From: Nitrososphaerota archaeon
Lineage (GTDB): Archaea; Thermoproteota; EX4484-205; JAAOZO01
Reading direction: 5' to 3'
Length of the DNA: 5,996 nucleotides
NCBI GenBank assembly: GCA_011605715.1
Contig: JAAOZO010000081.1
Location: 1 to 5,996, forward strand
The notes beneath the pieces are model-generated. The model had not been told where the DNA came from, did no database searches, and saw only the letters and a program-made list of their open reading frames with translations. Both the position numbers and the translations under genes were made by a program. Positions 1 to 5,443 of this stretch are shown in pieces (the stretch's first letter is position 1; the number at the start of each line of letters is the position of its first letter).

Positions 1-592
1 CAACGAATTTTCTTACAACCTCATCTTCAAGGACATCAACCCTTTGTAGTGTGTGTGATATCGTGAAACCATCCATTGCTACTATCGTTGGAAGCAGTAC
101 GTTTTCATCTTCAGCAATCTTAAATGCCATTAATGTTAAGTCATAAATTTCTTGTGCATCTTCAGCTGAAAGCATTATCCATCCTTGGTCTCTTACGCTC
201 ATAAAGTCAGAGTGGTCGTTGTGTATGTTTATTGGCGCAGATAAAGCTCTCATTGAAAGCGCCATTACTATCGGAAGCCTAAGACCAGAGGCAACCGGTA
301 GCTCTTCAAACATTAAGGCAAGCCCTTGGCTTGAAGTAGCTGTAAAGACTCTAGCTCCAGCTATTGCTGCTCCTATGCATGCAGAAAGTGCAGAATGTTC
401 TGATTCTACGTTAACAAACTTTGCTTTAATCTCACCATCGGCTACGTATTGACTAAGGGCTTCAACTATGATTGTTTGTGGCGTTATTGGATATGCTGAT
501 ATGAAGTCAACGTTAACTTGCTTTACAGCGTATGCTACTGCTAAGTTCCCAGTAGCTTCTATAAACTTTTTAGTAGTTGTTACTGTTGCCAT
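1..592 (-). CDS. porA: 2-oxoacid (pyruvate):ferredoxin oxidoreductase, alpha subunit, partial (3' end beyond window)
   Basis: N-terminal 197 codons of the alpha subunit of a 2-oxoacid:ferredoxin oxidoreductase, which converts pyruvate (or a related 2-oxoacid) and CoA to acyl-CoA and CO2 with reduction of ferredoxin in the cytoplasm. Visible family signatures are AYPITPQT (residues 33-40), the ESEHSALSACIGAAIAGAR stretch (63-81), TSSQGLALM (86-94) and RALSAPINIHNDHSD (115-129), where the Arg lies in the region that contacts substrate in known PFORs. The gene runs off the left edge. The ATG at 592-590 is chosen because GGAGGTG (606-600) sits 7 nt upstream, inside the end of porD. An ATG at 597-595 is in another frame. 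It lies 4 nt after porD and is the third gene of a gamma-delta-alpha operon; beta (TPP-binding) should follow. Pyruvate versus 2-oxoisovalerate or another substrate cannot be decided here. Confidence 0.93.
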   Translation of the reverse strand, partial: MATVTTTKKFIEATGNLAVAYAVKQVNVDFISAYPITPQTIIVEALSQYVADGEIKAKFVNVESEHSALSACIGAAIAGARVFTATSSQGLALMFEELPVASGLRLPIVMALSMRALSAPINIHNDHSDFMSVRDQGWIMLSAEDAQEIYDLTLMAFKIAEDENVLLPTIVAMDGFTISHTLQRVDVLEDEVVRKFV

Positions 593-596
593 TTCA

Positions 597-875
597 TTAC
601 ACCTCCTCCTTAACCATGCTTATCGCTTTAACTGGACACTCGTTTGCGCAAATACCACAACCTTTGCAGTAGTCATAGTTAACCTCAACGTTGTTTCCCT
701 TTCTTACTATGGCTGAATCGGGGCATAAAGTCCAGCAAATTAAGCAGTTTGTGCACTTTGCATAGTCTATTACTGGCTTTTCACTTCTCCAATTTCCAGT
801 TTTGTAGAGTAAGCCACTTCCTCCTTTTACTACAGCTCCTATTTCCATTTCTTTCCAACTCTTGTCAAAGCTCAA
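597..875 (-). CDS. porD: 2-oxoacid:ferredoxin oxidoreductase, delta subunit (2x[4Fe-4S] ferredoxin-type)
   Basis: A 92-residue electron-transfer subunit that passes electrons from the TPP/Fe-S catalytic subunits to external ferredoxin. Two complete CxxCxxCxxxCP motifs are present, Cys 41/44/47/51 and Cys 70/73/76/80, each expected to ligate a [4Fe-4S] cluster. The N-terminal ~38 residues form the usual PorD extension that docks on the complex. Length fits the family (about 85-105 residues). The start is a TTG at 875-873, supported by a strong GGAGGTG 8 nt upstream (890-884). The TTG overlaps the porC TGA as TTGA, which suggests translational coupling. The only nearby ATG (codon 10) has no good Shine-Dalgarno and would remove part of the conserved N-terminus. 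Confidence 0.94.
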   Translation of the reverse strand: MSFDKSWKEMEIGAVVKGGSGLLYKTGNWRSEKPVIDYAKCTNCLICWTLCPDSAIVRKGNNVEVNYDYCKGCGICANECPVKAISMVKEEV

Positions 876-1435
876 AGTTTTTTCACCTCCTCAAACCCAA
901 GCTTTATTGCCATGACGTTTTGCTCAGCTATGTTCCCTTTAAACCTATCTCTTATTACTTCTTCTAGTGTAGCTAATCGGGGTTCCCCAAGAACTTTTGA
1001 TAAAGCTCCAATCATTGGAGTGTTGAATATTGGCTTTGTTGATTTGAATACTTCGTTTGAGATTTTCCATGCATCTACGTAAAACACCTTTCTTCCTCTA
1101 AGGTCATCAATCTTTTTTATGTCGTCAATTCTTTTCTCATTTGTGTTAATAACCGCAGTACCTTCTTCCTTTAGTCCTGAGTAAGATTCAGCTTCTAAAG
1201 AAAGTCTTGGATCTATTACTACTATTATGTCTGGCTCATATATGATGGAGTGGTCCTCTATGGGAGAGTCTGAAATTCTTGTATAACCTCTTACTGGTGC
1301 ACCACTTCTTTCAGGACCAAATTCTGGAAATGCTTGGCTGTATTTTCCTTCTCTTATTGCAGCAGTTGCAAAGACTTGGTTTGCAAGAACAACTCCTTGA
1401 CCTCCACGTCCGATCCATTTTATTTCCAATAACAT
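872..1435 (-). CDS. porC: 2-oxoacid:ferredoxin oxidoreductase, gamma subunit
   Basis: Gamma subunit of the same oxidoreductase. From ATG 1435 it is 187 residues, normal for PorC. It shows the glycine-rich opening WIGRGGQGV (residues 7-15), the highly characteristic AFPEFGPERSGAPVRGYTRI segment (35-54), and near the C-terminus NTPMIGALSK. ATG at 1435-1433 is preferred because GGTG (1448-1445) is 9 nt upstream and because the protein then begins with the usual M-hydrophobic-E-I-x-W-x-GRGGQG pattern. A TTG (1450) and a GTG (1447) extend the frame by 5 or 4 codons and cannot be excluded. It is the first gene of the minus-strand operon, preceded by a TATA-containing divergent intergenic region. 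Its stop overlaps the porD start. Confidence 0.93.
   Translation of the reverse strand: MLLEIKWIGRGGQGVVLANQVFATAAIREGKYSQAFPEFGPERSGAPVRGYTRISDSPIEDHSIIYEPDIIVVIDPRLSLEAESYSGLKEEGTAVINTNEKRIDDIKKIDDLRGRKVFYVDAWKISNEVFKSTKPIFNTPMIGALSKVLGEPRLATLEEVIRDRFKGNIAEQNVMAIKLGFEEVKKL
884..890 (-). promoter_or_regulatory. Shine-Dalgarno site that fixes the TTG start of porD
   Basis: GGAGGTG on the minus strand, inside the last codons of porC. It matches the archaeal 16S anti-SD perfectly and lies 8 nt before TTG at 875. This site is the main reason for accepting a non-ATG start. Confidence 0.8.
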
Positions 1436-1444
1436 TTTTCTTCG

Positions 1445-1448
1445 CACC
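1445..1448 (-). promoter_or_regulatory. Short Shine-Dalgarno (GGTG) supporting the porC ATG at 1435
   Basis: GGTG on the minus strand with 9 nt to the ATG at 1435. Its GTG is itself a possible upstream start codon (1447-1445), so the site either serves as SD or is part of a longer reading frame. SD use is favoured by the protein N-terminus. Confidence 0.45.
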
Positions 1449-1463
1449 AAAAAAGAAAAACGT

Positions 1464-1485
1464 ATTATTTATTTCTTTCCTACTT
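1464..1485 (-). promoter_or_regulatory. Candidate archaeal TATA box for the por operon
   Basis: On the minus strand, AAATAAATAAT (1474-1464) follows a purine-rich BRE-like stretch (1485-1475). The usual ~25 nt to the start of transcription would put the transcript start near 1445, giving a leader of about 10 nt that may cut into the GGTG. A second candidate, TTAAAAATAAAG (about 1539-1528), would give a longer leader. The region is very AT-rich, so the assignment is weak. Confidence 0.35.
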
Positions 1486-1593
1486 TTCTTCGCTTTTTGC
1501 AAAAAGACAAAATAAAAAGAAGCAGTACTTTATTTTTAACGAGTTCATACTTTATTAAATTTATACTACTTTAGTTTTTCAAGGAAAAAGAGC

Positions 1594-1626
1594 TCTTAAA
1601 GCGCTATTGGTTAATCTTTTTAATGG
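1594..1626 (+). promoter_or_regulatory. Candidate promoter of the methyltransferase-L3-L4-L23-L2 operon
   Basis: CTTTTTAATGG (1616-1626) is centred about 30 nt before the ATG at 1651, and no clear Shine-Dalgarno precedes that ATG. Both facts fit a leaderless or nearly leaderless first gene, common in archaea. CTTAAAG (1594-1600) and TTTATTAAATTTATA (1551-1565) are other TATA-like options that would leave a leader. AT-richness limits confidence. Confidence 0.35.
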
Positions 1627-1650
1627 CTTTCTATCTTAGAAAAGACAAGA

Positions 1651-2523
1651 ATGCTTGAAGTTAAAGCTAGAGAACACCCAATTTCTATAGCGTTTCCCTC
1701 TTCTGTTATTTATCCTCTGGACAACTTAATGCTTGCAACTATAAGGCTTGGGTACATCGCAAGAGCTGCAGCAATTTTTAGAGTAAATAAAATAATCATC
1801 TACAACGAAAAAGATAATGAAACATACAGAAAGCTTCAAGAAATTTCCCATGAAATTCTAGATTATCTTTCCTACCCACAGTACCTAAGAAAAATTAAGT
1901 TTGGAATGAAGCCTCACTTAAGGTATGTAGGCATTCTTCCTCCCCTAAAAACTCCAAGTCACTTAGTTGTAAGAAGCCTAGATGAAGTCAAGTCGGGTGA
2001 TGTGAGGGAAGGCATAATTACTAAAGTTAGTGGTTCAAGAGCAGAAGTAGAGCTTGGTCTAGGCAAAAAGTTTTTCTTGAAGCTAGACTCAAACAAGGGT
2101 AACAGTAAGGTTAAAGTAGGTCAAAGAATGCTGTTTAAGTTGAAGAACATAAAAAGCTTTGAAGTTGAAATTGCTGACGAACAACCAAAAACCTTCTGGT
2201 GCTACAAAGTAGAAAAGGCTTCTTCGAGTCTAGGCGCTCTTTTAAGGAGTAATAAAACATCTTTTAGGATTGGAACTTCTAGGCTAGGTATGCCTTTTTA
2301 TAAAGCAAAAGATGCGATAAAGAAAGGTTACGAACAGAAGGGCGTTTTAATTGCTTTTGGAGGCCCAAAAAGAGGCCTAAAAGAAATCCTGCTCGAGGAA
2401 AAGATTAATTTATATGAGGTTTTTGATGTCGTAGTGAACACGGCCAAAGACCAGGGGGTTGCTACCATAAGAACTGAGGAAGCAATCCTCATTTCTTTGG
2501 CTGTGATCAATGAAATAATATAA
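1651..2523 (+). CDS. SPOUT-superfamily RNA methyltransferase, MTH1/COG2106 type (putative rRNA uridine N3-methyltransferase)
   Basis: 290-residue protein of the archaeal family typified by Methanothermobacter MTH1 (Pfam Methyltrn_RNA_3), homologous to human SPOUT1/C9orf114. It is expected to methylate RNA, probably 23S rRNA, using S-adenosylmethionine bound in a deep trefoil knot. The family architecture is visible. The SPOUT first half is ~10-100, including GYIARAAAIFRVNKIIIYN and YPQYLRKIKF...VGILPPLKTP. An OB-fold-like insertion lies at ~105-185. The SPOUT second half is ~200-290, with FGGPKRGLKEI (236-246) and VNTAKDQGVATIRTEEA (262-278), matching the knot motif usually read as VNTxPxQGxxTVRTEEA. 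No SD precedes the ATG, suggesting leaderless translation. It sits 22 nt upstream of L3, the same order as MTH1-MTH2 in Methanothermobacter. Exact RNA target and modified base are not deducible here. Confidence 0.9.
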   Translation: MLEVKAREHPISIAFPSSVIYPLDNLMLATIRLGYIARAAAIFRVNKIIIYNEKDNETYRKLQEISHEILDYLSYPQYLRKIKFGMKPHLRYVGILPPLKTPSHLVVRSLDEVKSGDVREGIITKVSGSRAEVELGLGKKFFLKLDSNKGNSKVKVGQRMLFKLKNIKSFEVEIADEQPKTFWCYKVEKASSSLGALLRSNKTSFRIGTSRLGMPFYKAKDAIKKGYEQKGVLIAFGGPKRGLKEILLEEKINLYEVFDVVVNTAKDQGVATIRTEEAILISLAVINEII

Positions 2524-2545
2524 AAAATAAGGTGAAAAAGGAAGA

Positions 2546-3556
2546 ATGGGGCATAGAAAGCAATCAAGGCCAAGACATGGCTCTCTAGCCTTTCTGCCAA
2601 GGGCTAGAGCTAAGTCTCTAGTAGCTAGAATTAGGTACTGGCCAAAAGTTGAGTATGAAACTCCAAAACCTCTTGCCTTTGCTGGCTACAAGGTTGGGAT
2701 GACGCAGGTTACTATAGTCGACAACGAGGAACATTCTCCAACGAAGGGTAAAGAAATAGTAATTCCTGCAACTATAGTGGAAACTCCTCCTCTACTCGTA
2801 ATAGGTGCAAGAATTTACGAAAAGACCATAGAAGGATTAAAGACAAAGAAAGACATAGTTTATCCTCAACTTCCAGAATTTGTTTACAGAAAGCTTGTAA
2901 CTTTAAAAAACATGAAGGAAAAGAAAGAGGCCTCTATTTCAAAAGAAGACTTAGATGAAAATGATGAGGTTCGATTGGTTGTTTCCAGTCAACCAATAAA
3001 GGCTGGAATCAGGAAAAAAACTCCAGAAATATTTGAGGTTGCAGTAAGTGGAGGAAAAAGTAAAGAAGAAGTAGTAAACTACGTGAATTCAATAATTGGG
3101 AAAGAGATAAGAGTTTCCGATGTTCTTAAGGAAGGTCAATTTGTTGATGTTTTTGGAATTACAAAAGGAAAAGGTTGGGCTGGAGTTGTAAAGCGATATA
3201 GAGTAAAGCTACTTGGAAGGAAGAGCAACAAAACACATAGAGGCATAGCAACTCTAGGTGCAAAGAGCCCTAACAATGTTATGTTCTACGTTCCTAGGGG
3301 AGGCCAAATGGGTGTTCATCAAAGATATGTTAGAAATCTGTTGGTTCTTAGAGTTGGAAGTTCAGAAAATCCGATTAACTTAAAGGGTGGCTTCTTAAGG
3401 TATGGTCTTCTAAGGTCAGACTTTGTTCTTCTAAAGGGTTCGGTTCCAGGGCCAACAAAAAGATTAGTTAAGCTAAGAGTTTCAGCAAGAAGAAAGGAAG
3501 AGGTAACGCCTCCTCAAATAACTTACATAAGTCAAACAAGTCAGCAAGGTGTATAA
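2546..3556 (+). CDS. rpl3: Large ribosomal subunit protein uL3 (L3), archaeal type
   Basis: 336 residues, the normal length for archaeal L3 (about 330-350). L3 binds 23S rRNA early in 50S assembly and sends a long loop towards the peptidyl transferase centre. Seen: the N-terminus MGHRKQSRPRHGSLAFLPRARA, FAGYKVGMT (45-53), the DVFGITKGKGWAGVVKRY block (201-218), VPRGGQMG (249-256), KGGFLRYG.LRSDFVLLKGSVPGP (280-303) and a typical C-terminus ending YISQTSQQGV. ATG 2546 is supported by GGTGA at 2531-2535. It lies 22 nt after the methyltransferase and 4 nt before L4. Odd: residues 236-250 read TLGAKSPNNVMFYVP, where archaeal and eukaryotic relatives often have GAWHP or PWNP followed by basic and hydrophobic residues. 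The loop-tip tryptophan seems to be replaced by Lys240. RYVRNLLVLRVG also departs from the common RTEYNKRILKIG. Confidence 0.97.
   Translation: MGHRKQSRPRHGSLAFLPRARAKSLVARIRYWPKVEYETPKPLAFAGYKVGMTQVTIVDNEEHSPTKGKEIVIPATIVETPPLLVIGARIYEKTIEGLKTKKDIVYPQLPEFVYRKLVTLKNMKEKKEASISKEDLDENDEVRLVVSSQPIKAGIRKKTPEIFEVAVSGGKSKEEVVNYVNSIIGKEIRVSDVLKEGQFVDVFGITKGKGWAGVVKRYRVKLLGRKSNKTHRGIATLGAKSPNNVMFYVPRGGQMGVHQRYVRNLLVLRVGSSENPINLKGGFLRYGLLRSDFVLLKGSVPGPTKRLVKLRVSARRKEEVTPPQITYISQTSQQGV
3546..3551 (+). promoter_or_regulatory. Shine-Dalgarno AAGGTG that decides the L4 start
   Basis: AAGGTG lies at the 3' end of the L3 gene, 9 nt before ATG 3561. The in-frame GTG at 3549 is part of this SD and overlaps the L3 stop region, so it is not taken as the L4 start. 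Confidence 0.75.
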
Positions 3557-3560
3557 GGTC

Positions 3561-4355
3561 ATGAGCGAAGTTCCAGTTTTAAGTAGCGAAGGAAAAGAAG
3601 CTTCTAGAACAGGCTTACCTTGGTTTATGGCTCTAACACCAGACAGAACGTTAGTAAAAAGAGTGTTTTTCTTACTTTTCTCAGGGTGGCACCAACCGCA
3701 AGGAAGGGATCCAATGGCTGGAAAGCGTTACGTTGCAAAGTCTTGGGGTGCTGATCATGGCCTTGCAAGAGTTCCAAGGCTTCATTCTGGTAAGGCAATC
3801 TTCGCTCCATCCACAGTAAAAGGTAGACTAACACATCCTCCAAGGGCGGAAAAAGTAATAGTCAAGAGAGTGAATAAAAAAGAGAAAGCTAAAGCTCTTC
3901 TCTTTGCAATTGCAGCAACAGCCAACAAAGAGTTAGTCGTTGAGAGAGGACATAGAGTTCCAGATAGTTTAACTTTACCAATTCTATTCGATTCTTCTGT
4001 ATCAAACTTTACTAAGGCTTCGCAGGTTGTAAAGTTCTTAGAGAGTATAGGCCTTTCCGAAGAGCTTGAAAGAGTAAAAAACGTGAAGCTTAGAGCAGGT
4101 GTTTCAGCAAGAAGAGGACGAGGGAAGAAGAGAAAAGTCGGGCCTCTATTCGTAGTTACAAAAGAAGAACCACTCTTTAAGGCAGCTAGGAATATACCTG
4201 GTGTCGACGTTGTTGACGCCAACCTGCTATCTCTAAGAGAGTTGGCTCCAAATGGAAGAGTTGGTAGACTTACTCTTTGGTCTCAGAAAGCTTTAGAAGT
4301 CTTAGAACAGAGGGTGAGAAAATATGCAGAAAAGGTCAATATTGTTGTATCCTAA
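3561..4355 (+). CDS. rpl4: Large ribosomal subunit protein uL4 (L4), archaeal type
   Basis: 264 residues from ATG 3561. Part of the 50S subunit; L4 and uL22 loops together line the narrow part of the peptide exit tunnel. Recognised by QPQGRDPMAGKRYVAKSWG (45-63) with GLARVPRL (67-74), the tunnel-loop end GRLTHPPRAEKV (88-99), a basic RAGVSARRGRGKKRKVGPLFVV segment (178-199), and NIPGVDVVDANLLSLRELAP (211-230) followed by GRLTLWSQKAL (235-245). The first ~25 residues (MSEVPVLSSEGKEASRTGLP) correspond to the usual short beta-hairpin VYSLxGE... of archaeal L4 but are divergent. The start is set by AAGGTG 9 nt upstream; a GTG four codons earlier is less likely. It starts 4 nt after L3 and its last 32 nt overlap L23. 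Confidence 0.96.
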   Translation: MSEVPVLSSEGKEASRTGLPWFMALTPDRTLVKRVFFLLFSGWHQPQGRDPMAGKRYVAKSWGADHGLARVPRLHSGKAIFAPSTVKGRLTHPPRAEKVIVKRVNKKEKAKALLFAIAATANKELVVERGHRVPDSLTLPILFDSSVSNFTKASQVVKFLESIGLSEELERVKNVKLRAGVSARRGRGKKRKVGPLFVVTKEEPLFKAARNIPGVDVVDANLLSLRELAPNGRVGRLTLWSQKALEVLEQRVRKYAEKVNIVVS

Positions 4356-4584
4356 GGTAACAGAAAAAACTTCAAAGCTAATAGAAACAGAGAATAAGAT
4401 AGTCTTTGTTGTAGACAAAGATGCAACAAAAGACCTAATTAAGAGGGAATTCGAAAGAAAGTTCAGCGTAAAGGTGGAAAAAGTGAATCTAAATAGAACT
4501 TTCTCCGGCGAAAAAATCGCATACATAAAGTTAAAAGAGGGTGGAAAAGCGCAAGAGGTAGCAACTAAGCTTAAGATACTGTAA
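4324..4584 (+). CDS. rpl23: Large ribosomal subunit protein uL23 (L23), archaeal type
   Basis: 86 residues, the standard size of archaeal L23. This small 50S protein sits at the exit of the peptide tunnel and helps dock SRP and other nascent-chain factors. Seen: LYPKVTEKTSKLIETENKIV (8-27, with the conserved VTEK), FVVDKDATKDLIKREFE (28-44), FSVKVEKVNLNRTFSGEKIAY (48-68) and the terminal EVATKLKIL. ATG 4324 has GGTGA at 4313-4317 (6 nt spacing), inside the L4 coding sequence. The reading frame overlaps the end of L4 by 32 nt in a different frame. No later ATG exists, and VTEK is at the expected distance from this start, so the overlap is real rather than a misplaced start. Confidence 0.97.
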   Translation: MQKRSILLYPKVTEKTSKLIETENKIVFVVDKDATKDLIKREFERKFSVKVEKVNLNRTFSGEKIAYIKLKEGGKAQEVATKLKIL

Positions 4585-4596
4585 GGTGAATTAAAA

Positions 4597-5343
4597 ATGG
4601 GAAGACGACCAATTGTAAGAAGAAGAGGGAGCTCACCGAACTTTATGGCACCCACGCATAGAAGGGTTGCGCCTGCTGCTTACAACGTTAAATTTGACAC
4701 TGAGTTGGAGAAAGCAAGACTTGTTGACTTAGTTCATGATCCAGGCAGAGGAGCACCACTAGCATTAATTGAGACTACCTCTGGAAAAAGCTTCTATACT
4801 GTAGCTGCTGAAGGTAGCTACGTTGGCCAAGAAATTCTAATTGGCAAAAATGCGCCTCCAACAGTAGGAAACATACTTCCTCTAGGCTCAATTCCAGAAG
4901 GCACGATGGTTCTTAACGTAGAAAGAAGAGTAGGCGACGGTGGTGCATTGTTTAGAGCTTCTGGAAACTTTGCGGTTGTAATTAGCCATAACCCTGATGG
5001 AACAGTAACTTTGAAAGACACAAAGGGCAGGTTGTTTGTCATCGATCAAAGGTGCTTAGCAACTGTAGGTGTCGTTGCTGGTGGAGGAAGAACAGAGAAG
5101 CCATTTCTTAAAGCAGGAAACAAGCTTAAGCTGATGAAAAGTAAAGGAAGATTATACCCAATTGTAAGGGGCGTTGCTATGATTGCAGCTTATCACCCAC
5201 ATGGTGGCGGAAGACATATGCACGTTGGAGGTTCTACATCAGTTAGCAGAAATGCTCCTCCTGGAGCGAAAGTTGGTTTAATTGCTCCAAGGAAGACAGG
5301 AAGAAAGAAGATGAAAGAAGAAAAAGGTAAAACATTTACTTAA
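4597..5343 (+). CDS. rpl2: Large ribosomal subunit protein uL2 (L2), archaeal type
   Basis: 248 residues, close to the archaeal norm of about 240. Primary 23S rRNA-binding protein needed for subunit association and for peptidyl transferase activity. Seen: MGRRPIVRRRGSSPNFMAPT (1-20), LVDLVHDPGRGAPLALI (42-58), PLGSIPEGT (95-103), NVERRVGDGGALFRASG (107-123), VRGVAMIAAYHPHGGGRH (190-207) and VSRNAPPGAKVGLIAPRKTGR (216-236). His200 corresponds to the functionally important His229 of E. coli L2. ATG 4597 has AAGGTGA at 4583-4589 overlapping the L23 stop, suggesting coupling. Odd: the segment before HPHGGG is MIAAY where most L2 proteins have MNPVD or MNAVx, so the usual Asn and the residue just before the His differ. 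No S19 gene follows. Confidence 0.97.
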   Translation: MGRRPIVRRRGSSPNFMAPTHRRVAPAAYNVKFDTELEKARLVDLVHDPGRGAPLALIETTSGKSFYTVAAEGSYVGQEILIGKNAPPTVGNILPLGSIPEGTMVLNVERRVGDGGALFRASGNFAVVISHNPDGTVTLKDTKGRLFVIDQRCLATVGVVAGGGRTEKPFLKAGNKLKLMKSKGRLYPIVRGVAMIAAYHPHGGGRHMHVGGSTSVSRNAPPGAKVGLIAPRKTGRKKMKEEKGKTFT

Positions 5344-5443
5344 ACTTCGTTCTTCAAAATACTGATATATCTTTTTTTATCTTTCAGGATAAACAATAAC
5401 ATTCTGAAAGCACTACTTCTATTCTTACGTTAGAACGAAGTAG
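5344..5443 (+). other. Nested inverted repeats directly after L2 (3'-UTR structure or start of a noncoding RNA)
   Basis: ACTTCGTTCT (5344-5353), immediately after the L2 stop, is a perfect 10-nt inverse complement of AGAACGAAGT (5432-5441). Inside it CTTTCAGGAT (5381-5390) pairs with ATTCTGAAAG (5401-5410) over 10 positions with one G-U and a 10-nt loop. A competing hairpin also exists: CTACTTC (5413-5419) with GAAGTAG (5437-5443), continued by TTCT (5422-5425) with AGAA (5432-5435). The outer helix and this last hairpin use the same bases and cannot coexist. This could be a terminator, an mRNA 3'-end stability element or a switch. The sequence shows only pairing capacity; strand and function are inferred. 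Confidence 0.5.
5372..5378 (+). terminator. T7 tract, candidate terminator of the ribosomal operon
   Basis: Seven T residues within a T-rich stretch about 30 nt past the L2 stop. Oligo-T is the known intrinsic termination signal of archaeal RNA polymerase. Here it is flanked by the nested inverted repeats. Termination at this point is inferred. Confidence 0.4.

Noticed and set aside
219..452. Plus-strand open frames over the por genes (219-452, 468-716, 749-967, 1279-1515)
   Set aside because: They are antisense shadows of porA, porD and porC, which carry clear family motifs. The shadows have no recognisable protein features or SD sites.
1436..1450. Longer porC starting at TTG 1450 or GTG 1447
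   Set aside because: The ATG at 1435 has GGTG 9 nt upstream and gives the normal PorC N-terminus. The longer forms add MVRRK-type residues not typical of the family. Kept only as an alternative.
3782..4222. 146-codon minus-strand frame inside L4, and similar minus frames at 2328-2600, 3625-3843, 4302-4655 and 4818-5042
   Set aside because: All lie opposite well-supported ribosomal protein genes and show no family motifs or credible promoter.
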